From Lepas anatifera (lineage: Eukaryota; Arthropoda; Thecostraca; Lepadidae), in the NCBI GenBank assembly GCA_034440635.1, contig JAOTON010001682.1, positions 154,501 to 218,500 on the forward strand: a stretch of DNA of 64,000 nt. Direction: 5' to 3'. Below, one piece after another: positions 48,165 through 59,523 of the stretch (positions within the stretch are counted from its first letter, which is position 1; every line of letters begins with the position of its first letter). Position numbers and translations under genes: made by a program. The notes under the pieces were generated by a model. The model saw nothing but the letters and a program-made list of their open reading frames with translations, had not been told where the DNA came from and searched no databases.

Positions 48165-48721
48165 TATCTCGGAGGGCCCCAAGGTCCAGACCATGGCTCA
48201 GGAACCTAGATCAGTCAGCTCAAGGGCCCAGACCAGTGCATTAGCCTCGGGACTAGCTTATCAAGTGACCCTACATAAGCACAGGACCCCTAGAAGCTCA
48301 TCACAGTGGAGCCCCCGATGCCCACAGGGTGCCAGATTAGCTTAAGGGCCCGGTTCAGCTCGGGGGTCCCCAGGTCGACTTATGTAGGGTCTCAAAACAG
48401 CTCAAGGGGCTTGTTCAAGCTCACGGATCCCAGCTTAGCTCAATGACGCTAGAACAGTTCAGGGGCCCCAGACCAGCTCAGGGCTCTTGTCCAGCACAGG
48501 CCAGCTCAGCTCAGGGGCCCAGATCGGCTGATATAGGGTCCCCTCTCATACCAGCTCAGGGGGCTCCATTCAAGCTCAGGGCCCCCAGCTTAGCTCAGGG
48601 ACCTTAGAAGAGTTCAGGGCCCCCATACCAGATCAGGGGCCCCAGTTAAGCACAGGGGTACCCAGACTAGCTCAGGGCCCCAGCTAGGCTTAGGGTGTCC
48701 CAGGGTGTCTGATATAGAGTC
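48165..48721. repeat. GGGGCCCC minisatellite of the outer element, left part
   Basis: Irregular units of roughly 20-35 bp built on CAGCTCAGGGGCCCCAGA. It is interrupted by the nested element and resumes at 52027. Confidence 0.8.
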
Positions 48722-49719
48722 TGAGAACACATTGGCGTAGCCAGGATTCGGCCAAGGAGGGGTCCGACTACCGTCGGGGCCCCAGACCGGGGGCCCCCTT
48801 AGCAACCGGGGTCCATCTCCTATATCTTTTGTATTTTAACATTCACACGAAGGAAATTTTGTTGTGCCTTTTTAAGCATTTATTCTTATTTTGTTTATAG
48901 CTTTATTTTTTCGATCCGACCAAATGCTGGTAAACTAAGGTCACCAAATATTAAGGATGGCCCATACCTTATATGGTAGCGTGGCTATAATAACAGCTTT
49001 GTGCCATATTTCGGGAAGTTCAATGTTGATGCGCGCATGATGTTACACCCGAGTCCACCTCAATTCACTCTGGTAATCAGACATGAAGTTATTGAAGGTC
49101 AGTCGTTTTGAGTACGTAGAAATTATCTTCTACGGAAAATGATTAGCAATTATTTCCCGGTGTCGAATCCATGAACACTTTAATCAGGAAATTTCAAAAG
49201 AAACGGAAAAAACTAAAAAATACAAAAGACATGTAGTGTGTCCCGAACGTTACATAACCTCTATTCCGTCGATAGATCCTGTTGAGATCCAGTTACTTTC
49301 TTACCCTTGCTATCTTGTAAACGAGCAAATTACCAAGACAAATGGCGCCTGAGATATCTATCGCCTTGGATCTCTCTGTCTTTGTTATTTTCAACCTTTC
49401 ATACCTATTTTTCCTTTGAGGTTATGCTCATCGATTTCTGTCATTACCCTTGTTTGTCTGGCTTCCTATGAAAATATTTGAAGGTTGTTTATTTCAGAAT
49501 ATTTAGGAATGTAGTTATTGGTGTTAAGCTAATAGATTAAAAATTGGCTGAAGTGCCAATTTCCCCGTTCGATTTGCTCTTATGGTAAAATTAGTTTAAT
49601 TTTTGCCTTTCCTTTGATAATGGTGCCTGATGGACATGTTTCAATTTGTCTTTTTTTTAGTACGCAATAGGGGTAGATACATTTTTTCCGAGGCATATGA
49701 TTTTGAAAATTTTTATTCG

Positions 49720-51945
49720 AGCTCTGGGGCCACCTAAGACCAACACTTGGCGGCACTCACAAAGCTAATTTTCGGCCGCTCTCCTGATTAGATCTCAGGA
49801 GGTCTCTGAGACCGATTCACGGCGGCTCTTGATCAAAACTGGGGGCCCCTGAGAATCTCACGGGGCTCCTGAGATTAGTTATTCGGCAGCACATCTGAGA
49901 CTAATATTCGGCAGCACCTCTGAGACCCCCCGCCCAGATTTACTCTGGAGGGGGGGCTGAGACTGACTATGGTGGCCATCCAGATTAGCTCTTGGGGTCC
50001 CCTGAGACTGTCTTTGGGGTGGAGGAGGGGGACTGGGAATGACTTCCAACAGCCCTCTGAGACTTACTCTAGGGCGCCCCTGAGACAAACACCCGGGGGG
50101 AGGGGTGGAATCACCTCTGAGACTGAGTCTTTGGTGTTCCTGAGACTGACTCTCGGAGACCCCCTGAAATAGACTTTTGTGAGGCCCTGAGAACCACTCT
50201 CTGGGGCCCCTGAGACTAGCTCGCCCCCACCCCCACCTCCCCTGAGACAGACTCCCGGGGTCCCTGATACCGACTTTTGGGGCCCCTGAGACCAATCCTC
50301 TGGGGGCCCCCGAAATCTGCTTTCGGGGGCCTTGAGACTGACTCTCAGGGCGGGGGCCTTGAGGCCAACTCGGGACGCCCTGAGAACAAATCTTCAGGGG
50401 CCCCTGAGACTGACTCTGGGGCCCCGTGATCAGAGAATTCTTTGCAGTGGTTCAGATTGGCCCAAGGGGGTCTGCGGACGCCTAGGGCCCCCTTGGCTAC
50501 ACCACTGCATCCACACTTTCGGGGGCCCTCCGAAATCACCATTTGGAGGCCCCTAAAATAATTTCTCCCCCAGACCAATACTCCGGAGCCCCTTGATACT
50601 AATGCCCGGGGGCTCCTAAGACCAAGCTCGGGTCCCACTTAGATCAGACTCAGGGGCACCCTTAGACCCATGCTCGCGCTTTTCTCGGAAGTAACTTGAC
50701 ACCGATGTTCCGGGGCCCTCAAGATCAATATTTCGAGCCCCCCGAGACTAATGCTCGGTACTCTGGAGTCCCTCAATGCCGATACTCGGGGGTCCTGAAC
50801 CCAGGCTTGGGGGCCCCTGAGACCAAACTCTGCGTCCATGAGATCAATGCTCGTGCCTCACTCATGAGTCCCTCGATATCAATAGTCGGGTGCACCCCGA
50901 GGGGGGCCCTGAACCCCTGAGACCAAGCTCGGGGGCCCCTGAGACCAAGCTTGAGGGGACCCTGAGACCAAGCTCGGATGCTCCCTGGGACCAAGCTCGA
51001 GGGCCCCTGACACCAAGCTCGGGGGTTCCCTGAGACCAAGCTCGAGACCCCTTGAGACCAAGATCGAAAGGCCCATGAGACCAAACATCGAAAGGTCCAT
51101 GAGACCAAGCTCGGTTGTCCCCTGAGACCAAGTTCGAGGGCCCCTGAGACCAAGCTCAGGGGCCCCCGAGATCAATGTTCGGTATTCCAGAGCCCTCGAT
51201 ACCGATGATCGGGGCCCCTGAGACCAAGCTCGGAAAGCCCGTGAGACCAAGCTCAGGGTCCTCTGAGACCAAGCTCAGGGGCCCCCGAGATCAATGTTCG
51301 GTATTCCAGAGCCCTCGATACCGATGATCGGGGGTCCCCCTGAGACCAAGCTCGGAAAGCCCGTGAGACTAAGCTCAGGGTCCTCTGAGACCAAGCTCAG
51401 GGGCCCCCGAGATCAATGTTCGGTATTCCAGAGCCCTCGATACCGATGATCGGGGTCCCCTGAGACCAAGCTCGGGAGCCACCTGAAACCAAGATCAGGG
51501 GCCCCAGAGACCAATGCTGGTGTTTTCCAGTGCATGCGGTCAGCCTTATGCATCAGATACCCTCGGATGCCTCCCTGAGACCTAGCTCGAGGGCCCCTGA
51601 CACTAAGCTCGGGGAGAGGGGGCCTGAGACCAATCTTGGGGGCATCCCTGAGACCACGCTCGGGGGTCCCCTGAGAATAAGCTCGGGGCCCCTGAGACCA
51701 AAATCGAAAGGCCCGTGAGACCAAGAACGAAAGGCCCGTGAGACCGAGCTCAGAGGGAGGGGCCTTGAGACCAAGCTCGGGGGCCCTGAGGCCAAGCTCG
51801 GGAACCCCTGACACTGAACCTAAGGGTCCCCCAAGATCAATATTCAGTATTCTGGAGCCCTCGATACCGATTATCGGGGGCCTCCAGAGACAAAGCTCGG
51901 GAGGGCCCCCGAGACAAAGCTCAGGGGGCCCCGAGATCAATGGTC
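49720..51945. repeat. Minisatellite of the nested element
   Basis: Over 2 kb of degenerate units, typically CCCCTGAGACCAAGCTCGGG with spacing near 20-30 bp. Longer blocks (about 51140-51200, 51265-51330, 51390-51450) repeat as a larger unit ending in TCGATACCGATGATCGGG. Long minus-strand ORFs here (for example 51413-51940) are repeat read-through, not genes. Confidence 0.9.
50446..50513. mobile_element. Short remnant of the nested element's termini
   Basis: CAGTGGTTCAGATTGGCCCA ... CTTGGCTACACCACTG. The internal CCCAAGGGGGTCTGCGGAC matches the nested element's right subterminal sequence (51969-51987). No target duplication is visible. Confidence 0.5.
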
Positions 51946-52026
51946 GTGTTTTTAGTGCATAAGGTCAGCCCAAGGGGGTCCGCGGACCCCAGGGACCCCC
52001 TCCCTGGCTACGCCACTGTCAGAACA

Positions 52027-52640
52027 TCTCAAGGGGCCCGTTCAAGTTCAGTGGTCAGAGGCTGTAAAGCCTTATAGGGGGTCCCAGACCATCTCAGGGG
52101 CTCTCAGTTCAACACAGAGGCCAATGTTAGCTCTGATGACCAGATAAGCTTAAGGGCCCGGATCATCCAGAGGCCCCTTGTCGGCATATATGGGGTTTCA
52201 GAACAGTTCAGGGTTTCAATTAAAGCTTACAATCCAATTTCAAGGCAGGGGCCCTAATACTGTGCAGGGGCCTCAGATAAGTTTAGGATCTTCTGTGCAT
52301 CACAGGGGATCCAGATTAGCACAAGGGACAATATTAACTTTACGGTCCCAGCTCAGCTCAGGGGCCCCCAGGACGGTGGATATAGGGCCTGGCCAACTCA
52401 CAGGGCCCTGTTCAAGGTCACGGCTCCTAGCTCAGTTTAGGCATCCTAGAACAGTTCATGCTGCCCAAACCACTTCAGGGGCGCTCAGTTCAGCTCAAGG
52501 GGCCCAGATTAGCTCGTATGGCATCAGAGACCAGTTCAGGGGCCCCCAGAAGCTCAGGGGACCTTAAAATCGACTCATAGGACCTCAACTTAGTTTAGGG
52601 GTACATGTAAGTTTAACGGAGTTCCGGGGCAAGCTATAGT
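52027..52640. repeat. GGGGCCCC minisatellite of the outer element, right part
   Basis: Continuation of 48165-48721 after the nested insertion, with CAGCTCAGGGGCCCCCAG-like units. Confidence 0.8.
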
Positions 52641-52755
52641 TAGAGTTTCTTGCTTGATATTACAGTTCTTGATATTCTTATTTCCGTTGCGGGGGCCCAT
52701 CACTGAAAAGTGGGGGGCCAGTGGCCCCCTGGCCCCCCCGGTTCCTACGCCTATG

Positions 52756-52763
52756 CTTGTAAC
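52756..52763. repeat. Target-site duplication of the outer hAT element, right
   Basis: CTTGTAAC. The following CAGTTCC...ATCTTCAGTGAGAG continues the tRNA-unit spacer interrupted at 46993. Confidence 0.9.
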
Positions 52764-52907
52764 AGTTCCGAAATCTTCAGTGAGAGGTAGCTATCCTTCC
52801 CGCTTGATAACTTAACAGCCAACTCCGACTTCTGATATGTCATTATGACTATAATGAGTTTTAAGAGGAGACTTGGGGGGGACTTACACACGAAAATTGG
52901 ATGAAAC

Positions 52908-52979
52908 TGACCCCGACGTGATTTGAACACGCAACCTTCCAATCTGGAGTCGGACGCGCTACCGTTGCGCCACGGAGTC
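52908..52979 (-). tRNA. tRNA-Trp(CCA), array copy 5
   Basis: One change (C40 to U), which keeps a G-U pair in the anticodon stem. Shared with copy 8. T4 terminator at 52893-52896. Confidence 0.9.
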
Positions 52980-53502
52980 GATGGTTATGATACAAAATGG
53001 TAGGACACGCAAATTATATATTTTGACGGGACACGCTTTTGTGACGACACGATTATTACAAACTTATGACGAATTTCCGAAGTGTCACTTTTCAGCAATT
53101 ATGGTTGATATTATTTTAGTAAAATATTATTTCCAAACCTGCAGAGGACATTTGCAATACACACATTCAATAAGACCAGCTTGCAAGGTTGATAACGGTG
53201 CAACATTGTGTGTGATAAGCACCCAGAAAATTGTTCAACCATATTCCCGTTGACTTAACTATGTTTTGTTGCCGGAAATGTTTTCACGTGTAAATGTGAG
53301 TGAGACCACTCGGGGAAAAACACTGAAAACCATTCAAAATCTTACAGGCTCTGCAAAAACTTTCCCATGAGCCTTAAAAGCATGATAAGGATGTTTTAAT
53401 GCTCCCATCTTTGAAGTTCAGCAGCGGTCGCAGCTACCAATTGCTACATATGTATGTTTCGAGGGATGGAACACAGAGATACACCACTAAAACATGACTG
53501 CC
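52980..53502. other. Inter-tRNA spacer
   Basis: Contains the GACACGATTATTAC and CTGCAGAGGACATTTGCAAT blocks shared with later spacers. No gene seen. Confidence 0.6.
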
Positions 53503-53574
53503 TGACCCCGACGTGATTTGAACACGCAACCTTCCGATCTGGAGTCGGACGCGCTACCGTTGCGCCACGAAGTC
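53503..53574 (-). tRNA. tRNA-Trp(CCA), array copy 6
   Basis: One change (C5 to U), giving a U-G pair in the acceptor stem. T4 terminator at 53489-53492. Type 1 5' flank. Confidence 0.9.
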
Positions 53575-54160
53575 GATGGCGAAGAACCACAATGGTGGAA
53601 TCATTGCGACGTTCGTGTGGACGGAAGGTTTGATCTATTCCACCATCTATGGTTGTTTTCCGAAGTGGAGGGAAATGAATGTTTCTTGCCTTTATGTAAT
53701 GACAGTGCTCATATATTTCTATTTTATCGGTTCGTGCGACAATCGCGGGTTTTTAGGCACCATTTCAGGTAGGGTGATGGAGTAAGGTAAAAATAGACTG
53801 TTACGGTTAGGCTCTGTTGTGATTTTGAATTGGAAACGTTACTGTTATGGTTTTGAAACCGTTGTGAAGGAGAATGTTGGCTAGACCACTTTTGTACCTC
53901 CCTCCCCGCTTCTCGTTATCCTATGACGAGTTTCAAAAATTTCGCTAGGGAAAACGTGTTTCGAAGTGATATCTGTTACCAATAACTGAGCGCGTCAAAA
54001 CTACGTTCTTGTAACAGTTCCCACATCTTCAGTGAGAGATAGCTATCCTCCCCACGTGATAACTTCAACAGCCACCTCCGACTTCTGATATGTCATTATG
54101 ACTATAATGGGTTTCGGAAGGCGACTTTGGGAGATTTGCACCACCAAAACCTGGTGAAAC
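53575..54160. other. Inter-tRNA spacer with the empty hAT site
   Basis: Contains CTTGTAAC at 54008-54015 in uninterrupted context (GCGTCAAAACTACGTTCTTG then TAACAGTTCC), the paralogous empty site for the insertion at 46994-52755. Confidence 0.8.
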
Positions 54161-54232
54161 TGACCCCGACGTGACTTGAACACGCAACCTCCCGATCTGG
54201 AGTCGGACACTCTACCGCTGCGCCACGGAGTC
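54161..54232 (-). tRNA. tRNA-Trp(CCA), array copy 7, diverged
   Basis: Several changes: T-loop border, variable region and D arm (GCGC/GAGT, leaving one mismatch and one G-U pair). The anticodon loop and T arm remain good. T4 terminator at 54146-54149. Function is plausible but less certain than for the consensus copies. Confidence 0.75.
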
Positions 54233-55409
54233 GATGGTTATGACATTCAGTGGCAGAATGCTTGTGATTTTCATGAGGATGGAAGGGTTGATTTATCCCC
54301 TGCCTAAAATTGTTTTCTCATAAATATGGTTTGATAAATGACTGCTGCCTTTCTACAATGACAGCTCTTATGGCTTTCCATTCCCCGGTCGTCCAAAAAT
54401 GGCAGTTTGAGACTACATCTGGTTGCAGCAAGGTTCTCGCTGCTACTGATAACATTTCTAAAAAACGGTCTTGAACTCACTTAACTTTGCAAGATCGTCT
54501 CTGAGTTAGATTGGTCTATTCAAAACTGTTTTGAAATCATATGCGTGGCGTAAACAGCCTTGCAACCAACCAACACAGTTTTACACCAGGATTCACTATC
54601 TAAACTTTTCTGCAAACACAAGGTAGATACTTTTAAACTAACATTTTCGTTCAATACCTGAGAGCATTAGAACTTCGGTCATGCAAAATGGCTAAATGGT
54701 AAGGCTGGATACGCACCTAGATAATGCAATCGGCCATATTTGCCCTAACCTTACAATGTTTTGTTACTGAGAATATCTCTCTAGAAACCCTTCCAATAGG
54801 GAAAGAGTTGGCGACGACATATGACCCTGGCAGTTCGTGCGTCGATAACCCCCAACAATTATTATTATTATTACTGATAATATTTTCAAGTGTAAATGAC
54901 AGTGAGAAAATTCAGAGTTAAGCACTAGAAATAAAAAACTCTACCGCTTTTGAGGAAAATAGGTCTAATGCATTGGCGATTCTAGCCGGTTGGTTTGGGG
55001 TGCAAACCCCATGTCAGCAAGCAAAAAAATTCGAGCGGCGGGGGCGGTGGTCGGCAGGATTTGCCTGTTACAGTGAATCAAATCCTTTCTTCCGCATAGA
55101 CAGAAATACTTCAAGATGGTTTTCCACGGACGGACACGTTCTTCCCAGTTGATCAATTATCAAATGCTACTGCGGAGGTCAATAGAGGGTTCGGTCCCCG
55201 TGTATTTCCCTTTTGGGGGAGGATAATCACCGGATTTCCCCGCCTCCTTGGATTATCCCCTGGTCCAATGGGTCTCAAAGCATGAAAAGGATGTTCCCAA
55301 AGCCCTCGTCTGTAAAGTTCAACAGCCGCTGCCTCTGTCAGTCACTACTTATCTGGAATTACAACGAAAGGCAGAACGTAAACATGAACCACCAAAAACG
55401 TGATGCAGC
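54233..55409. other. Inter-tRNA spacer
   Basis: Type 1-like flank (decayed), then the unit segment with the SINE tail. A short G-rich stretch lies near 55035. No gene seen. Confidence 0.6.
54789..54875 (+). mobile_element. SINE tail inside a tRNA unit
   Basis: Counterpart of 44291-44375, with CCAATAGGGAAAGAGTTGGC and an AATTATTATTATTATTAC tail. Flanks on both sides are homologous between the two units. Confidence 0.8.
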
Positions 55410-55481
55410 TGACCCCGACGTGATTTGAACACGCAACCTTCCAATCTGGAGTCGGACGCGCTACCGTTGCGCCACGGAGTC
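55410..55481 (-). tRNA. tRNA-Trp(CCA), array copy 8
   Basis: Same C40 to U change as copy 5. T5 terminator at 55394-55398. Type 3 5' flank. Confidence 0.9.
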
Positions 55482-56465
55482 GATGGCGTGTATACTAAAG
55501 GTCAGAATCCTTCTAGAGTTTCATGCCTAGCGGCAGGCTGGGCTAACAGACACTTCTGCAACGCTTTTCACTCGCCTTGTACGCATCTGATCAAGCTGGC
55601 ACTTGGAAAACTGGTACTCCGGCTGGTCTGGTTCCACAATTGGGAAACAAAAAACTATTATTTTTGCAATTTAAAAATATAATTAGAATATGCTAGTATT
55701 TGGGTCCGACTGCTGTTGAGACGACACATTTGATCTACATGTAATTTTCAGAGTTATTACGGGATTAAAAACATATTTGTTGCGAATGGATTGGTGTCAG
55801 ATTACCTTTGAAATAAGTTGAGATATTTTGAAATTTTCTAAAGAATTTTGGCCGATCTTTTTGTCAAAATTTACTCTTAAACATATCTTCTGAATGAACA
55901 TGTCAAAAAACGTTTACAACAAATGTTTGTAGGGGCTGAGCCGTAACTTTTTGAGAATTTGGGCAATCGGGAAGACCTTTACAATTGCGCCACACCTTTA
56001 TATGCCCATAACTTTAGAAGTTATCAACAGGTGAGTTATCCTTTTTATCAGCGTCCAAAGTTATTTTAGAGTAAAAATTTAAAATGTAAAAAATACACAT
56101 TTTAATCCACCTAAATTAAAAGATAACCTATACTTAACTTTTCTGATAGGTAATTACAAAATATTTTCATAGCCTGAAACCCGTCTAAACTAAGTTGAAA
56201 GAACACCGGTGATATGCTCTATCTTTTCATCACATGAATGTGACGAATAAAGCCAAAGGTTGTGGTCAGGCTTCTGCTCCACAAACTATAACTGCCTCTT
56301 GGGAACATTCAATTCATCTATCAAGGGGTCTGCGTTGGTGAACCAAATCTATTTCTGACCTCTGGCCAAAACCCTCGTCTGTAAAGATCAACAGTGTTTA
56401 CCGTTTATCTGTAATTTCAGTGAAAGGCGAAACGTAAATATGAACCACATAAAAGTACATATAGC
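55482..56465. other. Inter-tRNA spacer
   Basis: AT-rich spacer homologous to 45819-46901 (for example ACGACACATTTGATCTACATG against ACGAAACATTTGATCTACTT). No gene seen. Confidence 0.6.
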
Positions 56466-56537
56466 TGACCCCGACGTGATTTGAACACGCAACCTTCCGA
56501 TCTGGAGTCGGACGCGCTACCGTTGCGCCACGGAGTC
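56466..56537 (-). tRNA. tRNA-Trp(CCA), array copy 9, canonical
   Basis: Consensus sequence. T4 terminator at 56451-56454. Type 2 5' flank. Confidence 0.95.
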
Positions 56538-57341
56538 TATTCTAATGATACAAAATGACAGCATCTTCATGACGTTTCATGGCGATGGCAGGCTAAAGGT
56601 ATCAAAAACTTCTGCAGTGCACTAAATTGAGGGGCAGGGGGAAGAGAGTGCTTTCCCAAGTTTTTCTTCAGAAATTTAAGAATACTGTTGTGTGATGTAC
56701 TGCTATGGTGATTGAAACTATGTCGTTAAAAATACCTAATGTTCTGATGCTGCTTCTGATTGTAATTCTCTCCAGGCTGTCTTGAACTTATTTCAAACCA
56801 TAATATTACCACAGAGTTTCAAGCAAATTATCTTGAAATACTTTTTACGGGGCACAGAAGGTCCGAACACTCCTGCAACGACACGATTACCACAATCCCA
56901 CAGCGAATTTCCAAAGAGTCGCTTTACAGAAATTATGGTTGATATTCTTTAAGAAAATCTTATTTTCAAACCTGCAGAGGACATTTGCAATACATACATT
57001 CAATAAGACCAGCTTGCAAAGTTGATAACGGGGCAACCCTGTGTATGATAAACACCCAGAAAAGTGTTCAACTATATTTACGTTGACTTAACAATGCTTT
57101 GTTGCCGGGAAAATTTTCAAGTGTAAATCTGAGTGAGACAATTCGGGGGCAAACACTAAAAACCATTCAAAATCTTACGGGCTTTGAGAAAACGTTTCCC
57201 ATGGCCCTCAAAACATGATAAGGATGCTTTTAATGTCCCCATCTATGAGGTTCTGCAGGAGTCGACGCTACGAGTTGCTACGTATGTATGACTATACTGA
57301 TGGCTGGAATACAGAGATGCACCAGTAAAACTACGAATAGC
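56538..57341. other. Inter-tRNA spacer
   Basis: Type 2 spacer with the CTGCAGAGGACATTTGCAAT block. No gene seen. Confidence 0.6.
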
Positions 57342-57413
57342 TGACCCCGACGTGATTTAAACACGCAGCCTTCCGATCTGGAGTCGGACGCGCTACCGTT
57401 GCGCCACGGAGTC
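57342..57413 (-). tRNA. tRNA-Trp(CCA), array copy 10, B box damaged
   Basis: Two changes: the invariant C56 of the T loop is T (loop TTTAAAT), and one change in the variable region. Loss of C56 weakens both the B box and the D-T loop contact, so expression may be poor. T4 terminator at 57327-57330. Confidence 0.75.
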
Positions 57414-58543
57414 GATGTCAAAGAAACAAAATGCGTGAATCCTTGTGACGTTCATATCAGCGGAATGCTTGAGCTATCCCATCATCTTAGGTTACTTTCA
57501 GAAATTTACAGAAATTGCTTGTTACGGCCTTTTAGAGATATCGTCGTTCATGCCTCCCTATTTCCTCAGTTCGTGCAAAAATTGCAGGTTGTTGGGTACC
57601 AGTTCATGTAGGGGCATGGTGTAAGGTCTATCCTCAAAATGGATAGTTTCCGTTCTGCTGATAATTTTTCTCAACAAAGCAATCTTGAACGTTTTTGATA
57701 CCTTTGCGATACAAGAATGATCGGTAATAACTATGCATTTAAGCCATAATCAACTTCTAAGTGTTGTAGATTTGAGTTGTAAGAATCATTGATTCTTAGG
57801 ATGGATATTGTTTTCCTCTTTCTACCGAAAATAGGTGTTTTAATTTCTATTTTACTGGCTATTAGATTTTATATTGCTGGTGATTCAGTTGCATAAATGA
57901 ATAAATAAGTTCACCTCACAGATTCAAGTGAGTCATCTCGAGCAAAAGCTTCGCAATAGAAGGGCCAGGAGTTCCTGGGTAAACAAGTCGGCTAATATTG
58001 GCGCCAAATGATAGTAATAAAAAACCTTTTACATCAAAATATTTCCAGGTTTCAGTCAAATTGGAAGGACGCCGCAGGAGTTTGTAACCGTGCAGTGCGG
58101 AAGGTTGCAGTGAGCCCAAAACAGGTGAGATTTTGGTCATAGCGGAAAATTTGTGGCCAGCAGAAGGTTGGAGATTGGTTGGGACCCGCTCTTTTTTGCC
58201 GGAGGCCATGCTTATCATTTTAAAACCGTTGTGACGGAGAATGCAGGGCTGGAACAGCTCTGTAAGTTCCCTCTTCCCGATTGCAGTCCTTGAGCATCTT
58301 TGGTAGGATCATGTCATCAGCAAACACAGAATATGTATTTTTTTAAACGAGTTTTATTACCAACAACTGAGCGCGTCAGAACTACATTCTTGTAACAGGT
58401 CACACAGCTCGAGTGGGAGGTAGCTGGCGTCTCCAACCTGATGAATTCAGTAGCCACCTTCGAATGCTGATACGGCCTTTTTGACTACTCTGAGTCTCGG
58501 AAGAAAACTGGTAGAGATTTGCACCACCAAAACCATCCACAAC
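57414..58543. other. Inter-tRNA spacer
   Basis: Type 1 spacer. It contains a second paralogous empty hAT site (GCGCGTCAGAACTACATTCT then TGTAACAGG at about 58370-58400). No gene seen. Confidence 0.6.
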
Positions 58544-58615
58544 TGACCCCGACGTGATTTGAACACGCAACCTTCCGATCTGGAGTCGGACGCGCTACCG
58601 TTGCGCCACGGAGTC
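58544..58615 (-). tRNA. tRNA-Trp(CCA), array copy 11, canonical
   Basis: Consensus sequence. T4 terminator at 58529-58532. The 28 nt of 3' flank are the same as in copy 13. Confidence 0.95.
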
Positions 58616-59449
58616 GATGGACATGATGCAAAATGGCGCGTTTGTTATGATACAAATGGCGCGTGAATCTGGCTGGCGTTTAATGGCGATGGCAGGCTGA
58701 AGGTATCAGATACTTCTGCAGTACACTAAATTCAGGGACAGGGGAAGAGAATGCTTCCGCAAGTTTTTCTTCAGAAATTTAAGAATACAGCTATGAGCTG
58801 TACTGATATAATGTTCGGAACTATGTTCTTTAAAATCATGATCTTGCTGCTACTGAAAGTAATTCTTGCAAAGCTGTCTTTAACCTATTTGAAACCATAA
58901 TATTACCATAAAGTTTCAGCGAATTATCTTGAGATACTTTTTACGGGGCAAACAAGTTCCGAACACTTTTGCACGACACGATTATTACAATCTTACGGCG
59001 AATTTCCAAAATTTAACGTCCCAAAAATTATGGTAGATATTATTTTTAAAGTAAAATCTTATTTTGTTACCTGCAGAAGACATTTTTAATATAAACATTT
59101 CAGGAGACCAGCATGTAAGCTTGACAACGGGTCAACCGTGTTTCAAGTTACGATAAACATCCAGAAAAAAATGTTCAACCTTGGTTACTCTGACTTCACA
59201 ATGTTTTGTTGCCAGGGACGTTTTCAAGCGTAGATGTAAGTGAGACCGTTCAGGGACAAACACTAGAAACCGTTAAAAATCTTACCAGTTCTGAAGAAGA
59301 CGGGCCCGATGCGCCTCAAGGAATGAGAAGATGTTGTCCAATATCCCATCTGTGAAGTTTAATAGCGGTCGCCACCACAAATTGAGACGTATTTATGACG
59401 ATACTGAAGGCTCAAATGCGGAGATGTACCGTCAAAAAGTTTACCTGAC
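58616..59449. other. Inter-tRNA spacer
   Basis: Type 2 spacer. A short tandem duplication of ATGATRCAAAATGGCGCGT lies at 58623-58667. No gene seen. Confidence 0.6.
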
Positions 59450-59521
59450 TGACCCCGACGTGATTTGAACACGCAACCTTCCGATCTGGAGTCGGACGCG
59501 CTACCGTTGCGCCACGGATTC
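59450..59521 (-). tRNA. tRNA-Trp(CCA), array copy 12
   Basis: One change (C3 to A), an A-G mismatch in the acceptor stem. T5 terminator at 59434-59438. The normal 5' flank is missing: transposon sequence starts within a few bases of the tRNA 5' end. Confidence 0.8.
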
Positions 59522-59523
59522 GA

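Larger units (their letters stand above)
48730..52018. mobile_element. Nested hAT-like element
   Basis: The left end is CATTGGCGTAGCCAGG and the right end CCTGGCTACGCCACTG (reverse complement CAGTGGCGTAGCCAGG). The flanking octamers TGAGAACA (48722-48729) and TCAGAACA (52019-52026) agree at 7 of 8. It interrupts the outer element's minisatellite. Positions 48830-49700 are AT-rich and non-repetitive with no transposase ORF. The rest is minisatellite. Confidence 0.85.
46994..52755. mobile_element. Outer hAT-like non-autonomous element, 5.76 kb
   Basis: The left end is CAGGGGCGTAGGAACGG. The right end is CCGGTTCCTACGCCTATG (reverse complement CATAGGCGTAGGAACCGG). A perfect 8-bp duplication CTTGTAAC flanks it, and the uninterrupted site is readable in a paralogous tRNA unit at 54000-54030. 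Eight-bp duplications and CA-starting short inverted termini are typical of hAT transposons. No transposase-like ORF exists. Inside are a SINE (47633), GGGGCCCC minisatellite (48165-48720 and 52027-52640) and a nested second element (48730-52018). A second copy of the right end lies at 48046-48144, suggesting internal duplication. Confidence 0.9.

Noticed and set aside
50773..51940. Long overlapping minus-strand ORFs (up to 175 aa) rich in Ser, Leu, Gly and Trp-Ser-Gln repeats
   Set aside because: They read through the CCCCTGAGACCAAGCTCGGG minisatellite, where several frames are open at once. Length reflects repeat composition, not coding.
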